NCBI GenBank assembly: GCA_945888065.1
Contig: CAMCZU010000002.1
Coordinates: forward strand, 1 to 64,000
Direction: 5' to 3'
DNA: 64,000 bases
Source: Rickettsia typhi
GTDB taxonomy: Bacteria; Pseudomonadota; Alphaproteobacteria; WRAU01; Hepatincolaceae
Of this stretch, positions 23,223-31,179 are shown in pieces. The notes beneath the pieces are model-generated. The model saw nothing but the letters and a program-made list of their open reading frames with translations, did no database searches and was not told the DNA's origin. A program made the translations under genes and the position numbers. The first letter of the stretch is position 1, and each line of letters starts with the position of its first letter.

Positions 23223-24128
23223 ATGATTAAAAACCCTATTATTTTAGTATGCTCTCATAAAAAATTTAATATTTTACAAAATGAAATTTTAAAGCCTATT
23301 CAGGTTGGTGCTATTGGTAAAGAGAGTTTATATAATTTAAGAGATGATTTAGGAGATAATATTTCTGCAAAAAATGAAAAGTTTTGTGAACTAACCGCAA
23401 TGTATTGGGCTTGGAAAAATTTACCCTCTCATTATGATTATGTTGGTTTTTTTCACTACAGAAGGTATTTATCTTTTAGGGTAGAGCGATTATATAAAAG
23501 ATTTTTTCCAAAAATAAAATTTTTAAGCTACTTTTTACACAAATTCAATGAAGAAAATATTTTAAAATTATGCAATGATTATGATATTTTAATGATTCAA
23601 AAAGAGTCTTTTACATCAAATTATATTCTTAATGATTCTACATTAGAAAGGTTTAAAAACTTTATACAAAGCTTTTTTTTCTACAACAAAGAATTACAAG
23701 ATATTTTTTTAAATATTTTATTTAAAAAATATCCACAAAGCAAAAATTATACTAATGAACTTCTTTTTGGAACTTCTCATAGAGGATATTTTTATTCTAA
23801 AAATATGTTTATTATGAAAAGAGAATATTTTAACCAATATATGAACTTTTTATTTGATGTATTATTTGAATTAGAAAATGAACTTAATTTACTTCACAAC
23901 CAACATTTACCACAAAATAGACGCTTTGGTTATATAGCAGAGCTTATGATTAATATTTTTTTAAATTCAATTATTACAAGCAAACCTACCATTAAAGAAT
24001 TGCACCTTATTAAAGCCTTTAATTTAGATCTATCAAATACTTATTTTAAAAAGCAATTTTATAAGATTAAAGAAAGATTAAATATTAATTATATAAAATT
24101 TTTATTCTTTAAACTTAAAGGAAAATAA
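23223..24128 (+). CDS. DUF4422 family (capsular polysaccharide-type) glycosyltransferase, copy 1
   Basis: 'QVGAIGKESLYNLRDDLGDNISAKNEKFCELTAMYWAWKNLPSHYDYVGFFHYRRYLSF' hallmark of DUF4422. Confidence 0.88.
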   Translation: MIKNPIILVCSHKKFNILQNEILKPIQVGAIGKESLYNLRDDLGDNISAKNEKFCELTAMYWAWKNLPSHYDYVGFFHYRRYLSFRVERLYKRFFPKIKFLSYFLHKFNEENILKLCNDYDILMIQKESFTSNYILNDSTLERFKNFIQSFFFYNKELQDIFLNILFKKYPQSKNYTNELLFGTSHRGYFYSKNMFIMKREYFNQYMNFLFDVLFELENELNLLHNQHLPQNRRFGYIAELMINIFLNSIITSKPTIKELHLIKAFNLDLSNTYFKKQFYKIKERLNINYIKFLFFKLKGK

Positions 24129-24376
24129 ATGAAAACTATTATCTTAGTATCCTCTCACAAAAAGTTTCATATTTTACAAAATGAAATCTTACAACCCATT
24201 CAAGTTGGTGCTATTGGTAAGGAAAATTTGTATGCTTTGCGAGATGATAGTGGAGATAATATTTCTGCAAAAAATAATACCTATTGTGAGCTTACAGCAA
24301 TGTATTGGGCGTGGAAAAATTTACCCCCTCATTATGATTATGTTGGCTTTTTTCACTACAGAAGGTATTTATCTTT
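23401..24376 (+). repeat. Direct repeat inside the DUF4422 pair: 76-bp blocks at 23401-23476 and 24301-24376 (900-bp offset)
   Basis: Only 3 mismatches seen across 76 nt ('tgtattgggc[t/g]tggaaaaatttaccc[t/c]ctcattatgattatgttgg[t/c]ttttttcactacagaaggtatttatctttt'). Confidence 0.85.
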
Positions 24377-25007
24377 TGCAAAATCTATACTGCCTAAATT
24401 TATTACTCAATTACCTTATTTATCTACCTTTATACATAATCTATCACCTGAAAAAATTGAAAATATTTGTTCCAAATATGAAATAATTTGTATACATAAA
24501 ACTGATTTTAATGTTTTATCTAAATTTAATGATATAAACCCTACTCTAAAAAGTCATTTTTTATCTCAACATAAACAAGAAATTTTTGATGTTTTAGATA
24601 ATTTAATTAATAGCAAATATAATAAATTTTATTTGCCTTGGCAACAAGCCTTAGATAACAATCAAGCATATTTTAAAAATATTTTTATTATGAAAAAAGA
24701 TATATTTGCACAATATTGTGAATTTTTATTTGGAATTTTATTTGATTTAGAAGCAATATTAAACAAAAATCAATATAGCCATATAAAGCAAGATAGATTA
24801 TATGGATTTATAGCAGAAAGATTATTAAATGTTTTTATAAATTATTTAAACTTAGATAAATCAAGAATTTTAGAATTGCCACCTATTAGAACACTTGAAT
24901 TAAAATTTAATAATGTATATTTAGCAAAACAATTTAATAAATTAAAAAGACGTTTAAATATAAATTATTTAAAAACTTTATGGTATATGTTAAGTAAAAA
25001 AGATTAA
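24129..25007 (+). CDS. DUF4422 family glycosyltransferase, copy 2
   Basis: Paralog immediately downstream, near-identical N-terminal block 'QVGAIGKENLYALRDDSGDNISAKN..CELTAMYWAWKNLPPHYDYVGFFHYRRYLSF'. Confidence 0.88.
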   Translation: MKTIILVSSHKKFHILQNEILQPIQVGAIGKENLYALRDDSGDNISAKNNTYCELTAMYWAWKNLPPHYDYVGFFHYRRYLSFAKSILPKFITQLPYLSTFIHNLSPEKIENICSKYEIICIHKTDFNVLSKFNDINPTLKSHFLSQHKQEIFDVLDNLINSKYNKFYLPWQQALDNNQAYFKNIFIMKKDIFAQYCEFLFGILFDLEAILNKNQYSHIKQDRLYGFIAERLLNVFINYLNLDKSRILELPPIRTLELKFNNVYLAKQFNKLKRRLNINYLKTLWYMLSKKD

Positions 25008-25009
25008 AT

Positions 25010-25813
25010 TTAAATTTTAATATTAAAAATATTATCTACTTTGGTTACTTTATAAGGATGCTTATTACGTTCGTAATCTATAAAATCATTTGGGTATTGG
25101 TAGTTTGTAATTTCATTAAGAATGCAATTAATTTGATTTTGATTAAAAGAAACTAAATTTGATCTATTAGTATATTTAGCTTCAAGATTACTACGAACAT
25201 ATCGCATATGATGAGTTAAAATTTCATTTTCACTAAACTTATAAAAATTTGCTTTTGTATTAACACACCTTGAACCATCTACACCTATGGGGAAGTTTTT
25301 TACTTTTTTAAGGCGTGAAAATAAATTAATTTTAAAAATAAATGGACAATAAAAGATACTTTCAATTTGATAAATAGGCTCTTTTACATAATCTTTCATT
25401 GGCACAACAGAAGATTTAATATTATTTTGTAAAATAAATTCTTTAGCTTTTTTAAATGCTTCAAGCTCATAAAACTCATCGCAATCCATAGTTGCAAAAT
25501 AATTACAACCTTGTTTTTTTGCTAAAGCTAAACCTATTCTGCGTTTTCTTCTTTCTTCTCTGCTTGGGAACACTTTAAAAGATGGAGTATATAAATAAAT
25601 TTCATCTATAAGGTTTTTATTTTTTAAATCATATAGTACTTTTTTTATGTTTTCATTTGCAACTTGATTATGATAGGATATTTCTTGATAACCCACTACA
25701 ATATAATCTACTTCATCTCTAATAGCTAAAATTGAGCTTTCTAGCAATTCGTAGCCATCAAAAACACTATAACAAATACCAAGTTTCATTTTTTTATTTT
25801 TTTGAAAAAACAC
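25010..25813 (-). CDS. Glycosyltransferase-like protein (GT2/GT92-like)
   Basis: 'LGICYSVFDGYELLESSILAIRDEVDYIVVGYQ', 'CNYFATMDCDEFYE' (DxD-type motif); next to the glf/DUF4422 locus. Confidence 0.65.
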   Translation of the reverse strand: MFFQKNKKMKLGICYSVFDGYELLESSILAIRDEVDYIVVGYQEISYHNQVANENIKKVLYDLKNKNLIDEIYLYTPSFKVFPSREERRKRRIGLALAKKQGCNYFATMDCDEFYELEAFKKAKEFILQNNIKSSVVPMKDYVKEPIYQIESIFYCPFIFKINLFSRLKKVKNFPIGVDGSRCVNTKANFYKFSENEILTHHMRYVRSNLEAKYTNRSNLVSFNQNQINCILNEITNYQYPNDFIDYERNKHPYKVTKVDNIFNIKI

Positions 25814-26645
25814 TGCTAATAACCTCTAAAATACCATTATGAGTTTTTGAATTTATATCTAACAGAGGGTTAAATTCTGTAATTTCTAAACAAATAAACT
25901 TCTTATCTTTTGCAATTTCACCTAAATTAAATACAACATCTTGTAAAAGCAACCCCCCTGGATTATAACAACCTGTTGCTGGCATTTGGCTTGGATCCAT
26001 TGAGTCTATATCTAAAGATACCCCAAAATAATCTACTTTAGAAATTAAATAATTTTTAGCTTCTTCAAAAACATTATTTATATTATTTCTGCAAATATCA
26101 CTCATATGATAAATTTTTACTCCCAAAGAATTTAACAACTCAATCTCTGCTTCTTCATAATCACGAGTTCCAATAAAAACAATATTTTGTGGTTTAAGTT
26201 TATTATTAATTAAGCTAGTTAAACTTTTATCTCCATAACCCATTAGAGTTGCCAGTGGCATTCCGTGGACATTTTTAGATGGTGTTGTTTGTGGTGTATG
26301 GGAATCTAAATGAGCATCTACCCATATTAAACCTATATCTGATTTTAAATTATTAGATAAACAGCTCCAAGTAGCAATTGCATTGGAATGATCTCCTGTT
26401 AAAAATAAATATTTATCTTCTGCTACAAAATCTCTAGCAAAATCTTTTTGAATATTTGTAAAAAAATTTGCTAATATAGGAATAGCATCTAACTTATTTT
26501 TATTAGTTTGTTCATAAAAAATTTTATTAAAACTTAAGTTTGGTAATTCTGAATTTAGTTTGTAATATAAATCCCATACCCCTAACTGAGCACCATATCT
26601 ACCTGCTCCAATTCCACTTGCAATACCAAATGTTTTAATAGTCAT
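25794..26645 (-). CDS. rocF: Arginase/agmatinase family, probably arginase
   Basis: Metal-ligand motifs 'GDHSNA', 'WVDAHLDSHTPQTTPSKNVHGMPL', 'SLDIDSMDPSQMPATGCYNPGGL'. Confidence 0.92.
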   Translation of the reverse strand: MTIKTFGIASGIGAGRYGAQLGVWDLYYKLNSELPNLSFNKIFYEQTNKNKLDAIPILANFFTNIQKDFARDFVAEDKYLFLTGDHSNAIATWSCLSNNLKSDIGLIWVDAHLDSHTPQTTPSKNVHGMPLATLMGYGDKSLTSLINNKLKPQNIVFIGTRDYEEAEIELLNSLGVKIYHMSDICRNNINNVFEEAKNYLISKVDYFGVSLDIDSMDPSQMPATGCYNPGGLLLQDVVFNLGEIAKDKKFICLEITEFNPLLDINSKTHNGILEVISSVFSKK

Positions 26646-26754
26646 AGCCCTTCCTTATTCATTTACAAAAAACTTAATATTAAGTGTAATTTACAAAATT
26701 AAATACAAATATAATACTAAAAAAATTTTTGTCAAATAATAATTTGATAACCTT

Positions 26755-27969
26755 TTATTTTAACATATCAATTAAAGAATTTAATAAAGAATCTTTACTA
26801 CTATCTTGACCAATATGCCATATCATAGCCCCTTTTAGTCTATTATTTTTAATATATGTAGCAATCACATCTAAAGATTTATGACCTTGATATGTTATAA
26901 ACTTTTTTTTCTCTTCATTAAATAAATATTGAGCATTATTGTTAGAAGTAAAAAAACTACGATAAGCAGGATCATTTAATAAATAAGTATAAATATAATC
27001 ATAAGACAAATATTTTACCTCTGATTGAGTATCTGAATCTTGATACAAACCATTATTAAAACTATCTACATTAGAAAATTCAATACCATAAAAAGGGACA
27101 CCTATTAAAATTTTATTACTAGAAACTCCATTTGCTAACAACAAAGATACTCCATCATCTATAGACCACTTATCAAGATGGTTTTTATACAAATTAGAAT
27201 GATGACCCGTTTTTGTAGACCATTTTCCTACTAAATCATAACTCATTATTTCAATAGCATTAACATATTTTGAAAGACCACTAAAATCATACATTTTATC
27301 TGATCCTTGAGAAACCAAACAAGAAACTGATATATAATAGTCTATTTTAGTAGAAGCATATAAAGTATTTAAAGCGCTTCTTAGTTCGCTTATAAAAATT
27401 GTAAAATTTGATCTATCTTGCAAACTTTTAGGGTATTCCCAATCAATATTAACTCCATTTATATTATGAATTTTAACAAAATTGATAATATCTTTAATAA
27501 ATATTAATCTATAATCTGGATACATTATCATATTTGCAAATATTGTATAATCTAGCTCTGTTGAACCAATAGAAATTATAATTTTAAGATTGGGATTTTT
27601 TTTTTGTAAATCTGTTAATTTAGATAGTTTATTTTTTAATTGATAATTATTATTATTAAGCCCATAGCTTAATGTATAATCTGATTGAATACCAAAAAAA
27701 GCTAATTGTATATAAGAAATTTTTTCAAGGGGAATTTTATTAAAATCTATATTTACCCAGTATGGTAAATATGCTACAATTTCTTGCTTAGGAGGTATCA
27801 AATAATATAAAAACTCTTTGAATAAAGCATTAGCACCTTGCTTTTTAACTAAATTGCTTCCTAAAAAATAAGATGAATTAAAACTAAAAAAAGTTATTAA
27901 TAAAAATAATAGTAATAGTGCTAATAAAAATATACCTCTAAATGTTTTTTGATATAAGTTTTTTTTCAT
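26755..27969 (-). CDS. Glycosyl hydrolase family 18 (chitinase-like) with N-terminal membrane anchor
   Basis: 'EIVAYLPYW', 'LKIIISIGS', catalytic motif 'INGVNIDWEYP', 'VNAIEIMSYDLVGKW', 'KILIGVPFYG'; N-terminal TM 'GIFLLALLLLFLLITFFSF'. Confidence 0.88.
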   Translation of the reverse strand: MKKNLYQKTFRGIFLLALLLLFLLITFFSFNSSYFLGSNLVKKQGANALFKEFLYYLIPPKQEIVAYLPYWVNIDFNKIPLEKISYIQLAFFGIQSDYTLSYGLNNNNYQLKNKLSKLTDLQKKNPNLKIIISIGSTELDYTIFANMIMYPDYRLIFIKDIINFVKIHNINGVNIDWEYPKSLQDRSNFTIFISELRSALNTLYASTKIDYYISVSCLVSQGSDKMYDFSGLSKYVNAIEIMSYDLVGKWSTKTGHHSNLYKNHLDKWSIDDGVSLLLANGVSSNKILIGVPFYGIEFSNVDSFNNGLYQDSDTQSEVKYLSYDYIYTYLLNDPAYRSFFTSNNNAQYLFNEEKKKFITYQGHKSLDVIATYIKNNRLKGAMIWHIGQDSSKDSLLNSLIDMLK

Positions 27970-27983
27970 TCTTCATACATAGC

Positions 27984-29192
27984 TTATTTTAATAACTTAA
28001 ACAATACTGACAATAGTGTTATAAATCCCATAATAAATAAAAATATATTGATGATAAATTGATTTTTATATTTATGCATAAAAGGAACTTTATAAATAGC
28101 ATAAATTGGCATTAAAAATAAAATAATTACTAATATAGGAGAGCCTAAATCTTCTATAAAACCTAAAATACTAGGATTATATATTGCTACAATTACCATA
28201 CTAATATAAATAAATCCACTACTTAAAGGTGACAAGATTTTATGTGGTATTTTTAATTTTAAAATACTTGTTAACCCGTCATAAGCACCTAAATAATGCC
28301 CAAAAAATGAACTAATAATAGCAAAAAATGCAATCTCTGGAGCTACATATTTTAAAATAATGTTATCTTTATTAATGTTTGCAAAGTAAGATAAAATAGG
28401 AATGTTTTGATTTTTTGCATTAATAAAATCATCTTGAGATAATGATAAAACACAACTAATTACAAAAAACATAATAAATATACTAAGCAAACATGTAGTA
28501 AAAAATAAAGTATTTTTTATTTTAATATTTGCATTAGAACCATATTTTTCTTTGTTTTCTTTTGCAAAATAAGAAATTGCAGGTGAATGATTAAAAGCAA
28601 AAACTAAAATTGGCAAACTAAACAATATACTAGACAATAATTCACTTATATTTGGTATTATAAAATTATTTGCTATTTGCCATTGAGGAATTAAATAAAT
28701 AGAACACATAAATAATAAAATAATTAATGGATATGTAATAATATTAGTAATTTTTAACATCCAATTTTTTTTAAATGTCATTACAAGCATCATCAGGGTA
28801 ATTAAAATAATTGCTAGTATCCATCTTGGAATTAATGTAAAACTCAATTGATTATGTAAAAAGCTATCCATAGTATTTGTAATACCTACACCATAAGCTA
28901 AACAAATTGGGTAAATGGCAAAAAAATACAAAACACTCAAAACATTACCACCAAAACTACCAAAACCTTCTTTAGCTGATTGTGTTATATCTGTAGAATT
29001 TTTTGCTTCAATAACAAAATTAGCCAAATACTTATGCGATAAATATACCATAGGGAAAATTAATAATATCATTATTAAAATTGGTATAACACCATTCATT
29101 CCTGCCCTAATTGGTAAAAATAAAATACCAGCCCCTACGGCAGTTCCAAACAAAGCAACAGACCATTGTATATCAAATTTATTTAATTTCAT
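27984..29192 (-). CDS. Amino acid permease, HAAAP/SdaC-like (serine/threonine/aromatic) family
   Basis: 'AVGAGILFLPIRAGMNG', 11-TM pattern, 'FAFNHSPAISYFAKE'. Confidence 0.85.
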   Translation of the reverse strand: MKLNKFDIQWSVALFGTAVGAGILFLPIRAGMNGVIPILIMILLIFPMVYLSHKYLANFVIEAKNSTDITQSAKEGFGSFGGNVLSVLYFFAIYPICLAYGVGITNTMDSFLHNQLSFTLIPRWILAIILITLMMLVMTFKKNWMLKITNIITYPLIILLFMCSIYLIPQWQIANNFIIPNISELLSSILFSLPILVFAFNHSPAISYFAKENKEKYGSNANIKIKNTLFFTTCLLSIFIMFFVISCVLSLSQDDFINAKNQNIPILSYFANINKDNIILKYVAPEIAFFAIISSFFGHYLGAYDGLTSILKLKIPHKILSPLSSGFIYISMVIVAIYNPSILGFIEDLGSPILVIILFLMPIYAIYKVPFMHKYKNQFIINIFLFIMGFITLLSVLFKLLK

Positions 29193-29223
29193 ACTTAAAC
29201 TTATTTTATAAATGAATTAATTA

Positions 29224-29322
29224 TTAATTGTTTTGTGCAATATTTTTAATTTTATGCAACATTTTATTAAGCATACTACCTAATTTTGGTTTATTTGAAA
29301 TATCTGTAAAACCTTGATACAT
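29224..29322 (-). CDS. Micro-ORF of 32 aa (MYQGFTDISNKPKLGSMLNKMLHKIKNIAQNN)
   Basis: Read directly from the minus strand; purine-rich 'AGAAAGGT' upstream; not in the ORF track. Confidence 0.3.
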   Translation of the reverse strand: MYQGFTDISNKPKLGSMLNKMLHKIKNIAQNN

Positions 29323-29325
29323 AAT

Positions 29326-29403
29326 CTATTTTTTACCTTTCTTAAAAGTCATTATAAAAGTTTTATCATCAAGATTATTGATTATAATCTTTTTTTCTAC
29401 CAT
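29326..29403 (-). CDS. Micro-ORF of 25 aa (MVEKKIIINNLDDKTFIMTFKKGKK)
   Basis: Read directly from the minus strand in the gap downstream of the SRPBCC gene; weak RBS. Confidence 0.25.
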   Translation of the reverse strand: MVEKKIIINNLDDKTFIMTFKKGKK

Positions 29404-29421
29404 AATAAATATCTTATTTAA

Positions 29422-29862
29422 TTAATTTTTTTCTACTAAATGTTTTAAATTTTTTATAAATTTTTTTATCATTATTCTAGAAAATAAACCTCCTATCAAA
29501 CCAAAAATAATTTTATGTTTTAATTTATAACATAAAAACTCTGAGCTATATTCTAATATTGTTGCATTGTTATGTGAACTTAAAATATATTTTGTTGTGC
29601 ATATAAAATTTTCATTTTGTGAAATAGTTATTAATTTGTTTGGTTTTTCTTCTGTATGAATATACCCATAATAATCATTATAATTATTTTTTCCTTCTTC
29701 TATTGTTAAAATATATGCTGTTGTATGTGATTTATCTTTAGGTTCTACATATTTAACATTAACTACACCTTCCATCCATAATTTATATGTTTCAATGTCT
29801 CTCAAGAAGTTCCATAATTTTTCAATTTCTGTGTTAAATACAAATGTTTTTTTCATATACAA
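29422..29862 (-). CDS. SRPBCC/polyketide-cyclase-like family protein
   Basis: 'VFNTEIEKLWNFLRDIETYKLWMEGVVNVKYVEP...' START/SRPBCC-like pattern. Confidence 0.65.
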   Translation of the reverse strand: MYMKKTFVFNTEIEKLWNFLRDIETYKLWMEGVVNVKYVEPKDKSHTTAYILTIEEGKNNYNDYYGYIHTEEKPNKLITISQNENFICTTKYILSSHNNATILEYSSEFLCYKLKHKIIFGLIGGLFSRIMIKKFIKNLKHLVEKN

Positions 29863-29907
29863 TCTCCTTTTTTATTGCAATATGTATTAATAAATATTAT
29901 TAGGTAT

Positions 29908-29981
29908 TGCATCTAAGAGGATTTGAACCCCTATCTTTGCCTTCGGAAAGCAATGCTTTATCCAAATTAAACTATAGATGC
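29908..29981 (-). tRNA. tRNA-Arg (anticodon CCG)
   Basis: 7-bp acceptor stem GCATCTA/TAGATGC, D-arm with GGA (A20), anticodon arm TTGCT-TTCCGAA-GGCAA, T-arm AGGGG-TTCAAAT-CCTCT, discriminator A. Confidence 0.93.
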
Positions 29982-30893
29982 AGAATTGCTTCTTTCACTT
30001 GATGTTAAAGATAAAAAAACTTCTTCTAAAGAGGATTCTTGCATTTTAAGGGATACAATGTCAAACTTGCTATTAACAATTTGAGAAACTATTGTTCCAA
30101 CATCTTTATCTTCTTTATAGTTTATCATAATTTTATTATTTTCAATTTTTGAATAATTATAACTCAAGTTAAAATTATTATTAATTTCTTTATTTAAGAT
30201 TATTTCTAAAGTTTTTTTGCCAATCTTGTTAATTAAGGTATTTTTATCTTCGTATGTAATTAATTTACCTTTATTAATAATAGCAACCTTATCGCATAAA
30301 TATTGAGCTTCCTCTAAATAATGAGTAGTTAAAATAATTGTTTTACCTTGTGAATTTAAATTTTTTAAAAATTCCCACAAATGTTGTCTTAATTCTATAT
30401 CTACCCCTGCAGTTGGTTCATCTAAAATAATCACATCAGGATTGTGTATTAATGCTTTAGCCACTAGCAATCTTCTTTTCATTCCACCAGACAAATTTCT
30501 TGCATATGAATATGTTTGATCTTTTAAGCCTAAATTTTCAAGCAATGTTAAAATTTTTTCTTTATTATGTGTAATACCATAAAGACCTTGCTGAAATGAT
30601 AAAACTTCAAAAGGATTAAAAAAAGGATCAAAATTTAAATCTTGTGGAACTATGCCTATACTTCTTTTAAAATTAATTTTGTCTTTATCTAAGTTAAAAT
30701 TACAAACCTCTACATTTCCTGCTGTTTTTACTACACTATCTGCTAATATATTAATAAGCGTTGATTTACCTGCCCCATTTGGACCAAGAAGTGCTAAAAA
30801 TTCACCTTTATTAACACTAAGAGAAATATTATCTAAAGCAATTTTACCATTCTTATAAACTTTTTTTAGATTGCTTATTGTTAGAATTTTCAT
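29967..30893 (-). CDS. ABC-2-type transporter ATP-binding protein
   Basis: Walker A 'GPNGAGKST', signature 'LSGGMKRR', 'VIILDEPTAGVD'; no adjacent permease. Confidence 0.93.
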   Translation of the reverse strand: MKILTISNLKKVYKNGKIALDNISLSVNKGEFLALLGPNGAGKSTLINILADSVVKTAGNVEVCNFNLDKDKINFKRSIGIVPQDLNFDPFFNPFEVLSFQQGLYGITHNKEKILTLLENLGLKDQTYSYARNLSGGMKRRLLVAKALIHNPDVIILDEPTAGVDIELRQHLWEFLKNLNSQGKTIILTTHYLEEAQYLCDKVAIINKGKLITYEDKNTLINKIGKKTLEIILNKEINNNFNLSYNYSKIENNKIMINYKEDKDVGTIVSQIVNSKFDIVSLKMQESSLEEVFLSLTSSERSNSASIV

Positions 30894-31002
30894 TTTATTA
30901 TCTAAAAATTTATATTATACTTTGTATTAATAATTACATTTATATTTTAATATGTATTATTAAAAAAGCAACTCAATAACTTTATATAGGGATTTTTATT
31001 AA

Positions 31003-31179
31003 ATGGAAAAAAATACTATTGAAATAGTTGAAACACATAATATTGTGTGCAATGGTAATTCTGATACACTTGGTCATCCTAAAATTTATTTAAAAATAAA
31101 ACCTCAGGAAACTAAAGTTGTTTGCCCTTATTGTGCTAAAATATTTATATCTAAAAATGCACATTTTTTAAATGAATAA
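31003..31179 (+). CDS. Zinc-finger domain-containing protein, 58 aa (NDUFS6-like C-terminal domain, COG4391-type)
   Basis: Absent from the ORF track; MEKNTIEIVETHNIVCNGNSDTLGHPKIYLKIKPQETKVVCPYCAKIFISKNAHFLNE, with C..H...CPYC ligands; overlaps polA by 8 nt. Confidence 0.88.
   Translation: MEKNTIEIVETHNIVCNGNSDTLGHPKIYLKIKPQETKVVCPYCAKIFISKNAHFLNE

Noticed and set aside
24181-24486. 101-aa ORF in another frame of the second DUF4422 gene
   Set aside because: Alternative-frame reading of a clearly conserved protein; no independent evidence.
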